A DNA stretch of 59,355 bases from Pseudomonadota bacterium (GCA_023388075.1 JAEWGX010000045.1:1-59355); one strand, 5' to 3'. Positions 1 through 12,155 are shown, counted from the first letter of the stretch. Numbers and translations are program-made. Notes: a model not told the origin generated them from the letters alone.

Positions 1-21
1 TGCGACCTGGGAACTTCGTAG
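1..21 (+). CDS. C-terminal six codons of an upstream gene (partial)
   Basis: The first bases read in frame as six codons (C-D-L-G-T-S) followed by TAG at 19-21, twenty bases before the next start. In known glycerol ABC-transporter operons a permease gene precedes the DUF2160 gene, so this may be the permease tail. Six residues are too few to identify a family, so this is an inference from gene order only. Confidence 0.3.
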   Translation, partial: CDLGTS

Positions 22-40
22 GCAGCGTCGAGGAGTGCCT

Positions 41-349
41 ATGTTGAACTGGATGGTATGGACGACGCCGGTCGCGGTGTTCTTCGCCTGCGTCGGGCTG
101 CTGCTGGTCGCCATGACAGCCTGGGAGCTGCGCTCGCCGACGGTGATGCGCAAGGGCTTCCTGCCGGTGGCGACGACGCGCGGCGACCGCCTCTTCATCG
201 GCCTGCTTGCCGCGGGCTACATCAACCTGATCTGGCTCGGCCTGGGCGAGCGGATGATGGACTGGTTCGCGCTCGGGCAGGAGCCGAGCGCCTGGATCGG
301 CGCCGGCCTGTCGGCCATCGTGCTGGTCGTCATCATGGCAAGGGGTTAG
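41..349 (+). CDS. DUF2160 small membrane protein of a glycerol-type ABC transporter
   Basis: A 102-residue, very hydrophobic protein with three likely membrane segments (about residues 6-26, 50-66 and 83-100). The sequence fits the DUF2160 family, which sits between the permease and binding-protein genes of glycerol ABC transporters (the glpSTPQV type). The start was set at ATG 41 because AGGAG at 31-35 lies five bases upstream; an in-frame GTG at 35 overlaps that ribosome-binding site. A large periplasmic binding-protein gene follows 88 bases downstream. The role of DUF2160 within the transporter is not known; association with the permeases in the inner membrane is inferred from position. 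Confidence 0.8.
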   Translation: MLNWMVWTTPVAVFFACVGLLLVAMTAWELRSPTVMRKGFLPVATTRGDRLFIGLLAAGYINLIWLGLGERMMDWFALGQEPSAWIGAGLSAIVLVVIMARG

Positions 350-437
350 TCCCCTCCGGGGACGCAATCCGGACCGGCCTGCCCGTCCCCCCGGGCCGGT
401 CCGCGCGGTACCACAGGAGGACCTGAGGAGATATCCG

Positions 438-2180
<1,743 letters not shown>

Positions 2181-2342
2181 GCGGGGGTCGATTGGCCACG
2201 CGGCCGTAGGGGTATTCCGGCCAGCCGGTCGGTGCGGCTGCCGCCGTGCCGTGGCGTCAACCGGCCCTGGATCCGGTCCGTTATCGGGATGTCGGCCCGC
2301 AATGGGTCGGCACCCTCTCCTAAGACGACACTCTGTCTTGGT

Positions 2343-2376
2343 CCGCGCCTGTCGCAAGATGGGCGCGGTTTTTTTT
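2343..2376 (+). terminator. Rho-independent terminator after the glycerol operon
   Basis: A perfect 7-bp stem (CCGCGCC at 2343-2349 with GGCGCGG at 2362-2368) and a 12-base loop is followed at once by eight T residues (2369-2376). It lies 162 bases after the binding-protein stop and points the same way. Confidence 0.85.
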
Positions 2377-2377
2377 G

Positions 2378-2402
2378 GGAACGCACACCGCCGATGCGGT
2401 AT
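2378..2402 (+). promoter_or_regulatory. Candidate ECF-type promoter for the sigma factor operon
   Basis: Immediately after the terminator, GGAAC (2378-2382) and GGTAT (2398-2402) are separated by 15 bases. GGAAC is the common -35 core for ECF sigma factors, and the location 80-100 bases upstream of an ECF sigma gene fits autoregulation. The -10 match is loose and this is unproven. Confidence 0.3.
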
Positions 2403-2481
2403 CCAATGGGGGAGGGCCGATCCGGTTCGTGTAACGGATTTCGACGGCCCGGAAACAGATTCTTGCCATCCGGAGCTCGCC

Positions 2482-3168
2482 ATGCAACCTGCCGTCGCAC
2501 CCCTGGATATCGGGCAGATGTCGGATGCGGACATCGCCCGGCGGGTTGCGGACGGTGATCGCGCCGTTTTCACGGCGCTGATGAAGCGCCACAACCAGTC
2601 GCTCTACCGCGCCGCTCGCAGCATCCTGAAGGACGAGGCGGAGGCCGAGGATGCGGTGCAGGAGGCCTACCTGCACGCCTATCGTGCCATCGCCGGATTC
2701 CGCGGCGACGCCCGCTTGTCCACCTGGCTGGTCAGCATCGCCGTGAACCAGGCGCTGGGCCGCCGGCGGCAGCGGACCCGCCGCGCCGAGGTCGTCTGGC
2801 TCGGCACGGACGCGGCGCTCGACCCGGAGTTGGAGATGACGATCGACCCGTCCCAGGAAGACCCCGAGCGTGCCGCTTGGCGCGCCCAGATCCGCGCGAT
2901 GATCGAGGCCGGCATCGATCGGCTGCCCGAGGCCTTCCGGACGGTGTTCGTGCTGCGCGGCGTCGAGGAATTGACGGTGGAGGAGACCGCCGTCGCCCTG
3001 GGCATTCCGGCGGCGACGGTGCGCACCCGGTTCTTCCGCGCTCGCGCGCTGCTTCGCGAGTCGCTTGCGCGCGAGGTCGACAGCGGCATCGACAACGCCT
3101 TCGGCTTCGCCGGCGAACGCTGCGACCGCATCGTCGCGAGGGTCCTCGCCAGCCTGCCGCCCCCCTGA
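2482..3168 (+). CDS. RNA polymerase ECF-type sigma-70 family sigma factor
   Basis: A 228-residue sigma factor. Region 2 spans about residues 18-95, with the typical sigma-2 helix containing D-E-A-E-A-E-D-A-V-Q-E and a W-L-V-S-I-A-V-N-Q motif. Region 4 spans about residues 140-200, with L-P-E-A-F-R-T-V-F and a helix-turn-helix ending A-A-T-V-R-T-R-F-F-R-A-R. ATG 2482 was chosen because GGAG at 2472-2475 lies six bases upstream; an upstream extension of the frame reads through non-coding sequence. The next gene begins 115 bases downstream and encodes an exported ferritin-like protein. No anti-sigma factor is adjacent. It probably directs transcription of its own operon, but the inducing signal cannot be read from the sequence. 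Confidence 0.88.
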   Translation: MQPAVAPLDIGQMSDADIARRVADGDRAVFTALMKRHNQSLYRAARSILKDEAEAEDAVQEAYLHAYRAIAGFRGDARLSTWLVSIAVNQALGRRRQRTRRAEVVWLGTDAALDPELEMTIDPSQEDPERAAWRAQIRAMIEAGIDRLPEAFRTVFVLRGVEELTVEETAVALGIPAATVRTRFFRARALLRESLAREVDSGIDNAFGFAGERCDRIVARVLASLPPP

Positions 3169-3283
3169 CGGCCGCCCCGGCCCGCAGCCGGGGCGCTCGG
3201 TCCTTTCCCAGTTCCCTTCCCCAGGTGCGCGGCACGCCCGCGACCTTCGTTCGTCCTCGTCCATCTCCTACAGGAGCATCGCC

Positions 3284-3883
3284 ATGTCACCCTCCGGTTC
3301 CTTCCTCGACCAATCGATCCGCCTGCCGCGACGCTCGCTCCTCGGGACGTCCGGCCTGCTGCTCTCGGGCGCCGCGGTGCTCATGCTCGCGGGCAAGGGC
3401 GCCCATGCCGCGAAGGCGGGCGCGGGCGGCGATCGTGGCAGCGAGGCCGCGGCCGCCGACGTCGCCATCCTGAACAGCGCGCTCGGGGCCGAGCTGGAGG
3501 CGATCGCCGCCTACCAGGTCGGTGCCGAAAGCGGATTGCTGGAAAAGCCGGTCCGCGCCCTCGCGCTCACCTTCCAGGGACATCACAAGGCCCACGCGGA
3601 CGTGCTGGCGCAGACGGTGGGCAAGCTCGGCGGCAAGGCGGTGTCGGCGAAGGCGCGCTATGCCTTTCCCACCGAGTCGCTGAAGAGCCAGGCCGACGTG
3701 CTGCGATTCGCGGCGGGGCTCGAGAAGGGCGCCGTCAGCGCCTACCTGGGCGCGGTGCCGATCTTCGACAATCGCGACCTGGCCAAGGCCGCGGCCAGCA
3801 TCCTCGGGGACGAGGCGATGCACTGGGCGATCCTGCGCAATGCCCTGGGCGAGGTGCCGGTGCCCGATGCGTTCGTGTCATGA
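3284..3883 (+). CDS. Tat-exported ferritin-like domain protein
   Basis: A 199-residue protein with a twin-arginine signal (R16-R17-S-L-L-G followed by a hydrophobic segment and A-H-A-A near 40-43), so it is probably exported folded. The mature part is a four-helix ferritin-like domain. Candidate metal ligands are E70/E72 in helix 1, H100, H101 and H104 in helix 2, E147 in helix 3, and E177 with H180 in helix 4. CAGGAG at 3271-3276 precedes ATG 3284. Its stop overlaps the start of the next gene (ATGA), so the two are translationally coupled. A periplasmic diiron or iron/oxidant-handling role is inferred from the fold; no specific reaction is claimed. Confidence 0.78.
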   Translation: MSPSGSFLDQSIRLPRRSLLGTSGLLLSGAAVLMLAGKGAHAAKAGAGGDRGSEAAAADVAILNSALGAELEAIAAYQVGAESGLLEKPVRALALTFQGHHKAHADVLAQTVGKLGGKAVSAKARYAFPTESLKSQADVLRFAAGLEKGAVSAYLGAVPIFDNRDLAKAAASILGDEAMHWAILRNALGEVPVPDAFVS

Positions 3884-4329
3884 CGCCGGGGCGCGACATC
3901 GCGCGCGGGCCAGGCGCGGCACCGCGGCGGCTGGCAGGGTGGCGGGATGCCGGTGCGGCGGCCGGGATCCTGCTGGGTTGCCTGCTCGCGCTGCCGGCCG
4001 CGGCGAACGGCGACGCGGAGCGCGGCAAGGCGATCTACAGCCGTTGCATCGCGTGCCATGCGCTCGCCTACGATCGCACCGGCCCCCGCCACTGCGGGCT
4101 CCTTGGCCGTCGCGCCGGCGCGGTGCCGGGGTTCTCTTACTCGCCGGCGCTGAAGCGCTCCGGCATCGTCTGGACCGCCGCCACGCTGGACACCTTCCTC
4201 AGGGACCCCATGAAGGCAGTGCCGGGCACCAGCATGGGCTACGCCGGCGTGAAGGATTCCGCCGAGCGCGCCGACCTGGTCGCCTACCTCGCGAAGGCGA
4301 GCGATAGCGACGAGTGCCGCGGGGACTGA
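3880..4329 (+). CDS. Class I c-type cytochrome
   Basis: A 149-residue exported monohaem cytochrome. A hydrophobic segment at about residues 24-42 ends in A-A-A-N and serves as signal peptide or anchor. The haem motif is C56-I-A-C59-H60, and M119 in a V-P-G-T-S-M context is the likely sixth ligand. Extra cysteines at 72 and 146 may form a disulfide. The ATG overlaps the stop of the ferritin-like gene, so electron transfer to or from that protein is a reasonable inference. It ends 25 bases from the converging tex gene. Confidence 0.85.
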   Translation: MTPGRDIARGPGAAPRRLAGWRDAGAAAGILLGCLLALPAAANGDAERGKAIYSRCIACHALAYDRTGPRHCGLLGRRAGAVPGFSYSPALKRSGIVWTAATLDTFLRDPMKAVPGTSMGYAGVKDSAERADLVAYLAKASDSDECRGD

Positions 4330-4354
4330 CGCCCCGATCGCCCCGTCGGCGCTC

Positions 4355-6748
4355 CTAGCGCGAGCCCGCCTTGCGCGCGGCCGCGAGCGCGGCGGCGAGC
4401 GCGCCCATCGGCGCCGGCGCGGGTGCCTTGGCCGGCGGGGCGGCACGGCCGCCGCGGTTGCCGGGCGTGCCGCCACGCTCGCCTGGCTGGCGGCGGGCAG
4501 GGGCACCCGGCTCGTCGTCGAGCCGCATCGACAGCCCGATACGCTGCCGCTTCGGATCCACCTCCATCACCTTGACGCGCACCAGGTCGCCGGTGCGCAC
4601 CACCTCGCGCGGGTCGCGCACGAACCTGCTCGACAAGGCGGACACGTGGACCAGTCCGTCCTGGTGCACGCCGATGTCGACGAAGGCGCCGAAGTTGGCC
4701 ACGTTGGTCACCACGCCCTCCAGGATCATGCCCGGCTCGAGGTCCGTCAGCTTCTCGACGCCCTCGCGGAAGGAGGCGGTCCTGAACTCCGGCCGCGGAT
4801 CGCGCCCGGGTTTCTCCAGCTCCTGGAGAATGTCGCGCACCGTGGGCAGGCCGAAGCGGTCGTCGACATACTTCTCCGGCCGCAACCGCGCGATCACTTC
4901 CTGCCGCCCCATGACCTCGCGCGCGTCCATGGCGATGTCGGCGAGCATGCGCTTGACCAGCGGATAGGCTTCCGGGTGCACGCCGGAGGCATCGAGCGGG
5001 TCGTCGCCGTCGTTGACCCGCAGGAATCCCGCGGCCTGCTCGAAGGCACGCTCGCCGAGGCGGCTTACCGCAAGCAGCGACTTGCGGTTGCGGAAGGCGC
5101 CGTGGGTATCGCGATGCTTGACGATGTTCTCCGCGAGCGACGGCGTCAGTCCGGCGATGCGTGCGAGCAGCTGCGCGCTCGCCATGTTGACGTCCACCCC
5201 CACGCCGTTCACGCAATCCTCCACCACCGCGTCGAGCTGCCGCGCGAGGCGCGTCTGGCTCACGTCGTGCTGGTACTGTCCGACGCCGATCGCCTTCGGA
5301 TCGATCTTCACCAGCTCGGCAAGCGGATCCTGCAGGCGGCGCGCGATCGAGACCGCGCCGCGCAGGCTTACGTCGAGCTCCGGGAACTCGCGCGCGGCGA
5401 GCTCCGATGCCGAATAGACCGAGGCGCCTGCCTCGGACACCACCGCACGGGTGAGTCGCGCCTGCGGATGCCGCCTGGCGAGCTCGGCCACCAGCTTCTC
5501 TGTCTCCCGCGAGGCGGTGCCGTTGCCGATCGCGACCAGCTCGACCTGGTGGCGCGCGGCCAGCGCGGCGAGCGTCGCGAGCGCGCCTTCCCAGTCGTTG
5601 CGCGGCGCATGAGGGTGGATCGTCGAGGTCTCGACCAGCTTGCCGGTCGCGTCCACGACGGCCACCTTCACGCCGGTGCGAAGCCCGGGATCCAGCCCCA
5701 TGGTGACCCGTCGCCCGGCCGGTGCGGCGAGCAGCAGATCCTGGAGGTTGCGGCCGAAGACCCGGATCGCCTCCTCCTCGGCCCGCTCGCGCAGCGCCCC
5801 GAGCAGCTCGGTCTCCATCTGCCAGGCGAGCTTCACCTGCCAGGTCCAGCGCACCGCCTGGCGCAGCCACCCGTCGGCCGGCCGACCGAGGTCCTCGAGG
5901 CCGAAGTGCCCGGCGATCATCTGCTCGCAACGACCCGGCGCGGTCCGCGCGCGGGTGCGCTCGCCCGAAGCCGCGGCCGCAGCCTCGTCCTCGAGATCCT
6001 CCGGCATCCGGAGCGCCAGCGCGAGGACCTCCTCGCGACGACCGCGCAGCAGCGCGAGCGCACGATGCGACGGAACATCCTTGATCGGCTCGCGATAGTC
6101 GAAGTAGTCCGCGAACTTGACGCCCGCCTCGGCCTTGCCGTCGGCCACCCTCGATACCAGGACGCCACGCGACTGCAGCGTCTCGCGCAGGCGTGCGAGC
6201 AGGTTGGCATCCTCGGCGAAGCGGTCCATCAGCACGTGCCGCGCGCCCTCGAGGGCCGCCTTCACGTCGGCGACGCCGGGGTTGTCGCCGTCGGGCGTGG
6301 CGAAGGGTGGCTTCAGGAAAGCAAGCGCCTCCTGCTCGGGGTTGCGCGTCGGGTCCGAGAGCAGGAGGTCGGCCAAGGCTTCGAGCCCGGCCTCGCGCGC
6401 GAGCTGCGCCTTGGTGCGCCGCTTCACCTTGTACGGTGCATAGAGATCTTCGAGGCGCTGCTTGCTGTCGGCCGCGTCGATCTGCGCGGCGAGCGCGGGC
6501 GTGAGCTTGCCCTGGGCCTCGATCGACTCCAGGATCGCCTCCCGGCGCGCGTCCAGCTCGCGCAGGTAGCCGAGGCGATCCGCGAGCTCACGCAACTGCG
6601 TGTCGTCCAGCCCCTGGGTCGCCTCCTTTCGGTAGCGCGCGATGAAGGGCACGGTTGCGCCGCCGTCCAGCAGCGCGATGGTGGCCAGCGCCTGTTGCGG
6701 GCGGATGGACAGCTCGCCGGCGAGCCGTTCGTGAAGCGGAGAAGGCAT
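4355..6748 (-). CDS. tex: Transcription accessory protein Tex (S1 RNA-binding)
   Basis: A 797-residue cytoplasmic nucleic-acid-binding protein of the usual Tex length. In order there is a helical N-terminal Tex domain (residues 1-200, containing F-I-A-R-Y-R-K-E), a YqgF/RNase-H-like domain (about 347-460, beginning V-T-M-G-L-D-P-G), helix-hairpin-helix repeats (about 505-575) and an S1 domain (about 672-742). A basic, Ala/Pro/Gly-rich tail follows. The start at 6748 begins at the conserved N-terminus; an upstream in-frame extension lacks family similarity. The Shine-Dalgarno signal is weak. Tex proteins act broadly in transcription and stress tolerance. The gene stands alone and converges with the cytochrome gene. 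Confidence 0.93.
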   Translation of the reverse strand: MPSPLHERLAGELSIRPQQALATIALLDGGATVPFIARYRKEATQGLDDTQLRELADRLGYLRELDARREAILESIEAQGKLTPALAAQIDAADSKQRLEDLYAPYKVKRRTKAQLAREAGLEALADLLLSDPTRNPEQEALAFLKPPFATPDGDNPGVADVKAALEGARHVLMDRFAEDANLLARLRETLQSRGVLVSRVADGKAEAGVKFADYFDYREPIKDVPSHRALALLRGRREEVLALALRMPEDLEDEAAAAASGERTRARTAPGRCEQMIAGHFGLEDLGRPADGWLRQAVRWTWQVKLAWQMETELLGALRERAEEEAIRVFGRNLQDLLLAAPAGRRVTMGLDPGLRTGVKVAVVDATGKLVETSTIHPHAPRNDWEGALATLAALAARHQVELVAIGNGTASRETEKLVAELARRHPQARLTRAVVSEAGASVYSASELAAREFPELDVSLRGAVSIARRLQDPLAELVKIDPKAIGVGQYQHDVSQTRLARQLDAVVEDCVNGVGVDVNMASAQLLARIAGLTPSLAENIVKHRDTHGAFRNRKSLLAVSRLGERAFEQAAGFLRVNDGDDPLDASGVHPEAYPLVKRMLADIAMDAREVMGRQEVIARLRPEKYVDDRFGLPTVRDILQELEKPGRDPRPEFRTASFREGVEKLTDLEPGMILEGVVTNVANFGAFVDIGVHQDGLVHVSALSSRFVRDPREVVRTGDLVRVKVMEVDPKRQRIGLSMRLDDEPGAPARRQPGERGGTPGNRGGRAAPPAKAPAPAPMGALAAALAAARKAGSR

Positions 6749-6869
6749 GGGACTGCGGATGCCGTGATTCGAGGCGGCGGATTGTAACGGGCCGATGCAG
6801 ACCTGTCGCACCGGCCCCGTGGTTCCTCTATAGAATCGGCTCGTCCCGGCAACGAGGCGGAGAAGAATC

Positions 6870-8669
<1,800 letters not shown>

Positions 8670-8775
8670 ATGCGGGACCGCGCGTGCGGCGCGGATCGAT
8701 TCGACGCGCGGCGCGCCTGCCTGGCGCGGCGGTGTCGGCGGCACGGCGCCCGGTGGCGCCAGAACGGAGCGAGGA

Positions 8776-9774
8776 ATGGGCACCTTCAAGGCGATTCTGA
8801 TCGACAAGACCGGTACGGGGCAGCAAGCCGAGCTGCGCGAGCTCGACGACGACATGCTCGGCGACGCCCTGCAGGACGGCGAGGTGCTGGTGCGGGTCAC
8901 CCACTCGACCGTCAACTACAAGGACGCGCTGGCAATCACCGGCAAGGCGCCGGTCGTGCGGCGCTTCCCTCTCATCGCCGGCATCGACTTCGCCGGCGTG
9001 GTGGAGGTGTCGCGGGATCCGGCGTTCAGGGCCGACGATCCGGTGGTGGCCACCGGCTTCGGTGCCGGCGAGACTCGACACGGCGGCTACGCCCAGAAGG
9101 CCCGCTGCCAGGCGGCGCAACTGGTGAAGCTTCCCGCCGGCCTCTCCCCGGCCCAGGCGATGGGCATCGGCACGGCGGGGCTGACGGCAATGCTCTGCCT
9201 GCTCGCCCTGGAGCGCCATGGGCTCACGCCGGCCGATGGCCCGGCGGTGGTGACAGGCGCCGTCGGCGGCGTCGGTTCGGTCGCGGTTTCCATCATGGCT
9301 CGCCGCGGCTGGGAAGTGGTCGGCTCCACCGGCCGCGAGCAGGAGGCGGACTACCTGAAGCGACTGGGGGCGCGCGGCATCATCCCGCGCGGCGAGCTGG
9401 CCGAGCCAGGCAAGCCGCTCGGCAAGGAAACCTGGGCGGCCGGCATCGACACCGTCGGCTCCACGACCCTCGCCAATCTCTGCTCGCGGCTGCGCTACGG
9501 CGGGGCGGTCGCGGCCTGCGGACTGGCCGGCGGCATGGACCTGCCGGCCTCCGTCGCGCCGTTCATCCTGCGCGGTGTGTCGCTGCTCGGCGTGGATTCC
9601 GTGATGGCGCCGATGGCCGTGCGCCGCACTGCGTGGGAACGGCTCGGTGCCGACCTCGACCCGGCGCACCTCGCGGAGATGACGACGCCCATCGGCCTGG
9701 ACCGGGTGGTCGAGGTCGCGCCGGAGGTGCTGGCCGGGCGCGTGCGCGGCCGGCTCGTGGTGGAGATCGAGTGA
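8776..9774 (+). CDS. acuI: Acrylyl-CoA reductase AcuI/YhdH family (MDR oxidoreductase)
   Basis: A 332-residue zinc-free medium-chain dehydrogenase/reductase. Family features include N-Y-K-D-A-L near residue 47, P-G/A-G-I-D-F-A-G near 71, and the nucleotide-binding A-V-G-G-V-G-S-V-A near 160. The AcuI family reduces acryloyl-CoA to propionyl-CoA with NADPH and detoxifies acrylate-type electrophiles. GGAG near 8766 precedes ATG 8776. Ten bases separate it from an SMR efflux gene, so the two are probably co-transcribed as an electrophile/toxicant defence pair (inference). General quinone reductase activity is the alternative. Confidence 0.82.
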   Translation: MGTFKAILIDKTGTGQQAELRELDDDMLGDALQDGEVLVRVTHSTVNYKDALAITGKAPVVRRFPLIAGIDFAGVVEVSRDPAFRADDPVVATGFGAGETRHGGYAQKARCQAAQLVKLPAGLSPAQAMGIGTAGLTAMLCLLALERHGLTPADGPAVVTGAVGGVGSVAVSIMARRGWEVVGSTGREQEADYLKRLGARGIIPRGELAEPGKPLGKETWAAGIDTVGSTTLANLCSRLRYGGAVAACGLAGGMDLPASVAPFILRGVSLLGVDSVMAPMAVRRTAWERLGADLDPAHLAEMTTPIGLDRVVEVAPEVLAGRVRGRLVVEIE

Positions 9775-9784
9775 GGCGGGCGAA

Positions 9785-10117
9785 TTGATCGAGTGGGGCT
9801 ATCTCGCGGTCGCCATCGTCGCCGAGGTGATCGCCACCTCCGCGCTCAAGGCATCCGAGAGCTTCAGCCGGCTCGCGCCGTCGATCGTCGTCGTGGCCGG
9901 CTACGCGCTCGCCTTCTTCATGCTCTCGCTGACGCTGCGCGCCATACCCGTCGGTGTCGCCTACGCGATCTGGTCCGGCGTCGGCATCGTGCTGATCTCG
10001 CTGGTTGGCTGGATCGCGTTCGGCCAGGTGCTCGATGCCGGGGCGATGATCGGCATGGGCCTCATCATCGCCGGCGTGGTGGTGATCAACCTTTTCTCGC
10101 AGGCCGCGGCGCGCTGA
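9785..10117 (+). CDS. Small multidrug resistance (SMR/EmrE-like) transporter
   Basis: A 110-residue inner-membrane protein with four membrane helices. The essential glutamate is E14 in A-E-V-I-A-T-S, the same position as in EmrE, and the G-V-A-Y-A-I-W-S-G-V-G signature of helix 3 is present. It starts at TTG 9785, ten bases after the acuI stop. No second SMR gene is nearby, so it probably works as a homodimeric proton-coupled exporter of cationic compounds. The substrate is unknown; a guanidinium exporter subtype cannot be ruled out. Confidence 0.9.
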   Translation: MIEWGYLAVAIVAEVIATSALKASESFSRLAPSIVVVAGYALAFFMLSLTLRAIPVGVAYAIWSGVGIVLISLVGWIAFGQVLDAGAMIGMGLIIAGVVVINLFSQAAAR

Positions 10118-10137
10118 AGGCGCGCCGACCGAAACGC

Positions 10138-10920
10138 TCAGCCTTGCGCCGCCGATGCGCGGTCGCGACGAAGGAGCGAGTTCCGGCCCGAGCGGTCCGT
10201 TCCGCGCAGCAGGTAAACCTGCCGGTCCGAGTGGTCCAGGATGCCGAGGCGCTTCGCCTTCTCGCGCGCGAGGTCACGATCGAACACGCTCGTGGTCGGC
10301 ATGAACCGCATTGTCATGCCACGGCGCGGGCGCGGCGAGCGGTTGGGCTCCGATCCGTGCAGCAGGTAGACGTCGTGCAGCGAGACCTGGCCCGCCTTCA
10401 GCACGATGTCGACGGCGTCGGCTTCGTCGTACTCGGACGGATCGAGCTCCTGCGTGAGCGTCACGTCGTCGCTCGCGAGCGTGTTGTGCGCCCGCAGGGC
10501 CCGGGCCGTGTGCGAACCGCGAATCACGCGCAGGCAGCCGTTCTCCGGCGTCGAATCGTCCAGCGCGAGCCACACCGTGCAGGTGGCGAGCGGCGCGATC
10601 GGCCAGTACTCGCCGTCCTGGTGCCACGGCGTGCGCTTGCCGGAGAGCGCCGGCTTGGCGAAGAAGCTCATGTTCCAGAGGGCGATGTCGGGGCCGATCA
10701 GCTGCTCGACCATGTCGAGGATGGCGGGGTCGTCGGCGTAGTCGAGGAAGGCCGCGTCGTAGTCGAGGAGGGTGGCGCAGTAGTCGCGAAAGCGCGGCTC
10801 GCGCGCGAGCAGCGCGGCGTGGCGGGCACGGACGGCCTCGAGCGTGGCTTCCGGAACGCGGAAGTCCGGGATGACGTAGCCGTCACGGTGATAGCGGGCG
10901 ATCTGGTCGGCGGTGAGCAT
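10138..10920 (-). CDS. Phytanoyl-CoA dioxygenase (PhyH) family protein
   Basis: A 260-residue Fe(II)/2-oxoglutarate-dependent oxygenase-like protein. The 2-His-1-carboxylate triad is visible as H100-Q-D102 and H188 in L-L-H-G-S. A downstream arginine (R198-R200 region) could bind 2-oxoglutarate. The length is typical of bacterial PhyH proteins, which act on many small substrates. The gene converges with the SMR gene and has no clear operon partner, so the substrate cannot be inferred. Confidence 0.82.
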   Translation of the reverse strand: MLTADQIARYHRDGYVIPDFRVPEATLEAVRARHAALLAREPRFRDYCATLLDYDAAFLDYADDPAILDMVEQLIGPDIALWNMSFFAKPALSGKRTPWHQDGEYWPIAPLATCTVWLALDDSTPENGCLRVIRGSHTARALRAHNTLASDDVTLTQELDPSEYDEADAVDIVLKAGQVSLHDVYLLHGSEPNRSPRPRRGMTMRFMPTTSVFDRDLAREKAKRLGILDHSDRQVYLLRGTDRSGRNSLLRRDRASAAQG

Positions 10921-11519
10921 GGCGTTTGGCTCGAACTGGGGGTTGTCGACAGCAGTCTAACCTGACGAGACCGTGCCCGCCGTAGATGCCGATGCAGCGC
11001 AGGTGCAGCTCGTCGATCCGGGTCGACGCGGCCGTGGCGCCGACCCGGAGCAGCCGGGAGGGCGGGGCGCCTTCGCATGAGATCGCGTTCGAGATCGCCG
11101 GACGACGGCAGGATGGGCGGATGACGCAGGTTCGACCGGAGCTCGTGGACAGCGAGGGATATGCGGCGCTCAGCGCGCGGGGAATTGCCGTCGTGGTGAA
11201 GCGGATGGTGGGGCTCGGGATTTGCGCCGCTGGAGCCTGGTCTCAACTTGCCGGAGGCGATTGCGGATGCCGGTCACTTCATGGCGCGGTTGAAGGCGTT
11301 CGGGGTGGTCTCGAGGTCAGATCGACGTGCACGATTGAAGCGATGCCGTGGGACGTCGTCGCCGGCCTGCGTGTCGTGCATCCGCAGGGAGGGGGCGTGT
11401 GCGATCCGCCGATCGCGCGCGAGCGGCCGGACGCCGGCGGGCAGGGCGCCGGTGCAGTCGGCGCAGTTGGCGCAGTTGGCGCCGACGAGTCGTCCGAGTT
11501 AGGCGTTGAAGCCTGGCGG
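10921..11519. other. 599-base stretch with no recognisable gene
   Basis: Open frames occur on both strands, but none has a convincing start or a recognised family, and the longest run into neighbouring genes in the wrong frame. Short protein-like fragments on the + strand (about 11090-11340) shift frame, so a decayed gene is possible but not demonstrable. A short 9-bp tandem repeat lies at 11452-11478. Confidence 0.5.
11452..11478. repeat. Three-unit 9-bp tandem repeat
   Basis: Three consecutive nonamers (GTGCAGTCG, GCGCAGTTG, GCGCAGTTG), followed by a fourth degenerate copy. It lies in non-coding sequence and has no evident function. Confidence 0.6.
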
Positions 11520-12155
11520 TCAGCTTCGCAGGGTGACCAACCCCGGATCGTCCGCGTGCTCCAGCAGGATCGTCCGCACCCATGCCTGCCAGGCCTGGCC
11601 GAACGCTTCCCGTTGACCGGAGGTCGCGTGCGGCGCCAGCGCCGCCTGCATCGCCGTCCGCAGGTTGGCGGGCCGGGGCGCCACGGCGGAATCGAAGGAC
11701 ACTTCGACCTGCCTGCCGGAGTCCAGCCGAGTGAAACGCATGTCCGCCTGCATCGGGACGTCGAAGTGAAGGAGGGTGCGCCGCGCATGCCGACCGGCCA
11801 GGCCCTTGAAGCCGCCGGCGCCCGCAGCGCCGGTGACCAGCCCGGCCACGCTGGCGATGACGCCGGCCACGCCGGCATCCTCCGGCTCGCGCAGCTCCAC
11901 CTTGATGTCCCCGCGCCGTGGCAGCTCCTCCCCATACAGCCGGGCCAGCGCAGCCTTCGTCATCAGCCACGCGCCGGCGACCGTGGGGCAGGAGTGGCCG
12001 CAGAGCTTCACGGCATCGAGGTAGCTGTACTCGATCATGCCGTCCTGCACCGCGCCCAGGGTGTCCGCGAGCGCATCCTGCATCCGGATGCGAGGGACCG
12101 ACTCGAAGAAGTCGGGTGTTCGGGTGGGCGTGTCAGGGTCGTTGCGGATGTCCAT
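11520..12155 (-). CDS. FmdE-like domain protein
   Basis: A 211-residue protein resembling the FmdE family. The core is residues 28-75, where C-G-H-S-C-P-T-V-A-G matches the family's cysteine/histidine motif in D-A-V-x-x-x-G-H-x-C-P. A glycine/alanine-rich segment (about 85-110) follows, then an alpha/beta C-terminal half. Start 12155 is preferred because GGAG lies six bases upstream; an in-frame ATG at 12194 would add 13 residues but has a poorer ribosome-binding site. FmdE proteins were named from formylmethanofuran dehydrogenase operons but occur widely in bacteria, often with metal or redox roles. No methanofuran genes are near, so the function is unknown. Confidence 0.6.
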   Translation of the reverse strand: MDIRNDPDTPTRTPDFFESVPRIRMQDALADTLGAVQDGMIEYSYLDAVKLCGHSCPTVAGAWLMTKAALARLYGEELPRRGDIKVELREPEDAGVAGVIASVAGLVTGAAGAGGFKGLAGRHARRTLLHFDVPMQADMRFTRLDSGRQVEVSFDSAVAPRPANLRTAMQAALAPHATSGQREAFGQAWQAWVRTILLEHADDPGLVTLRS

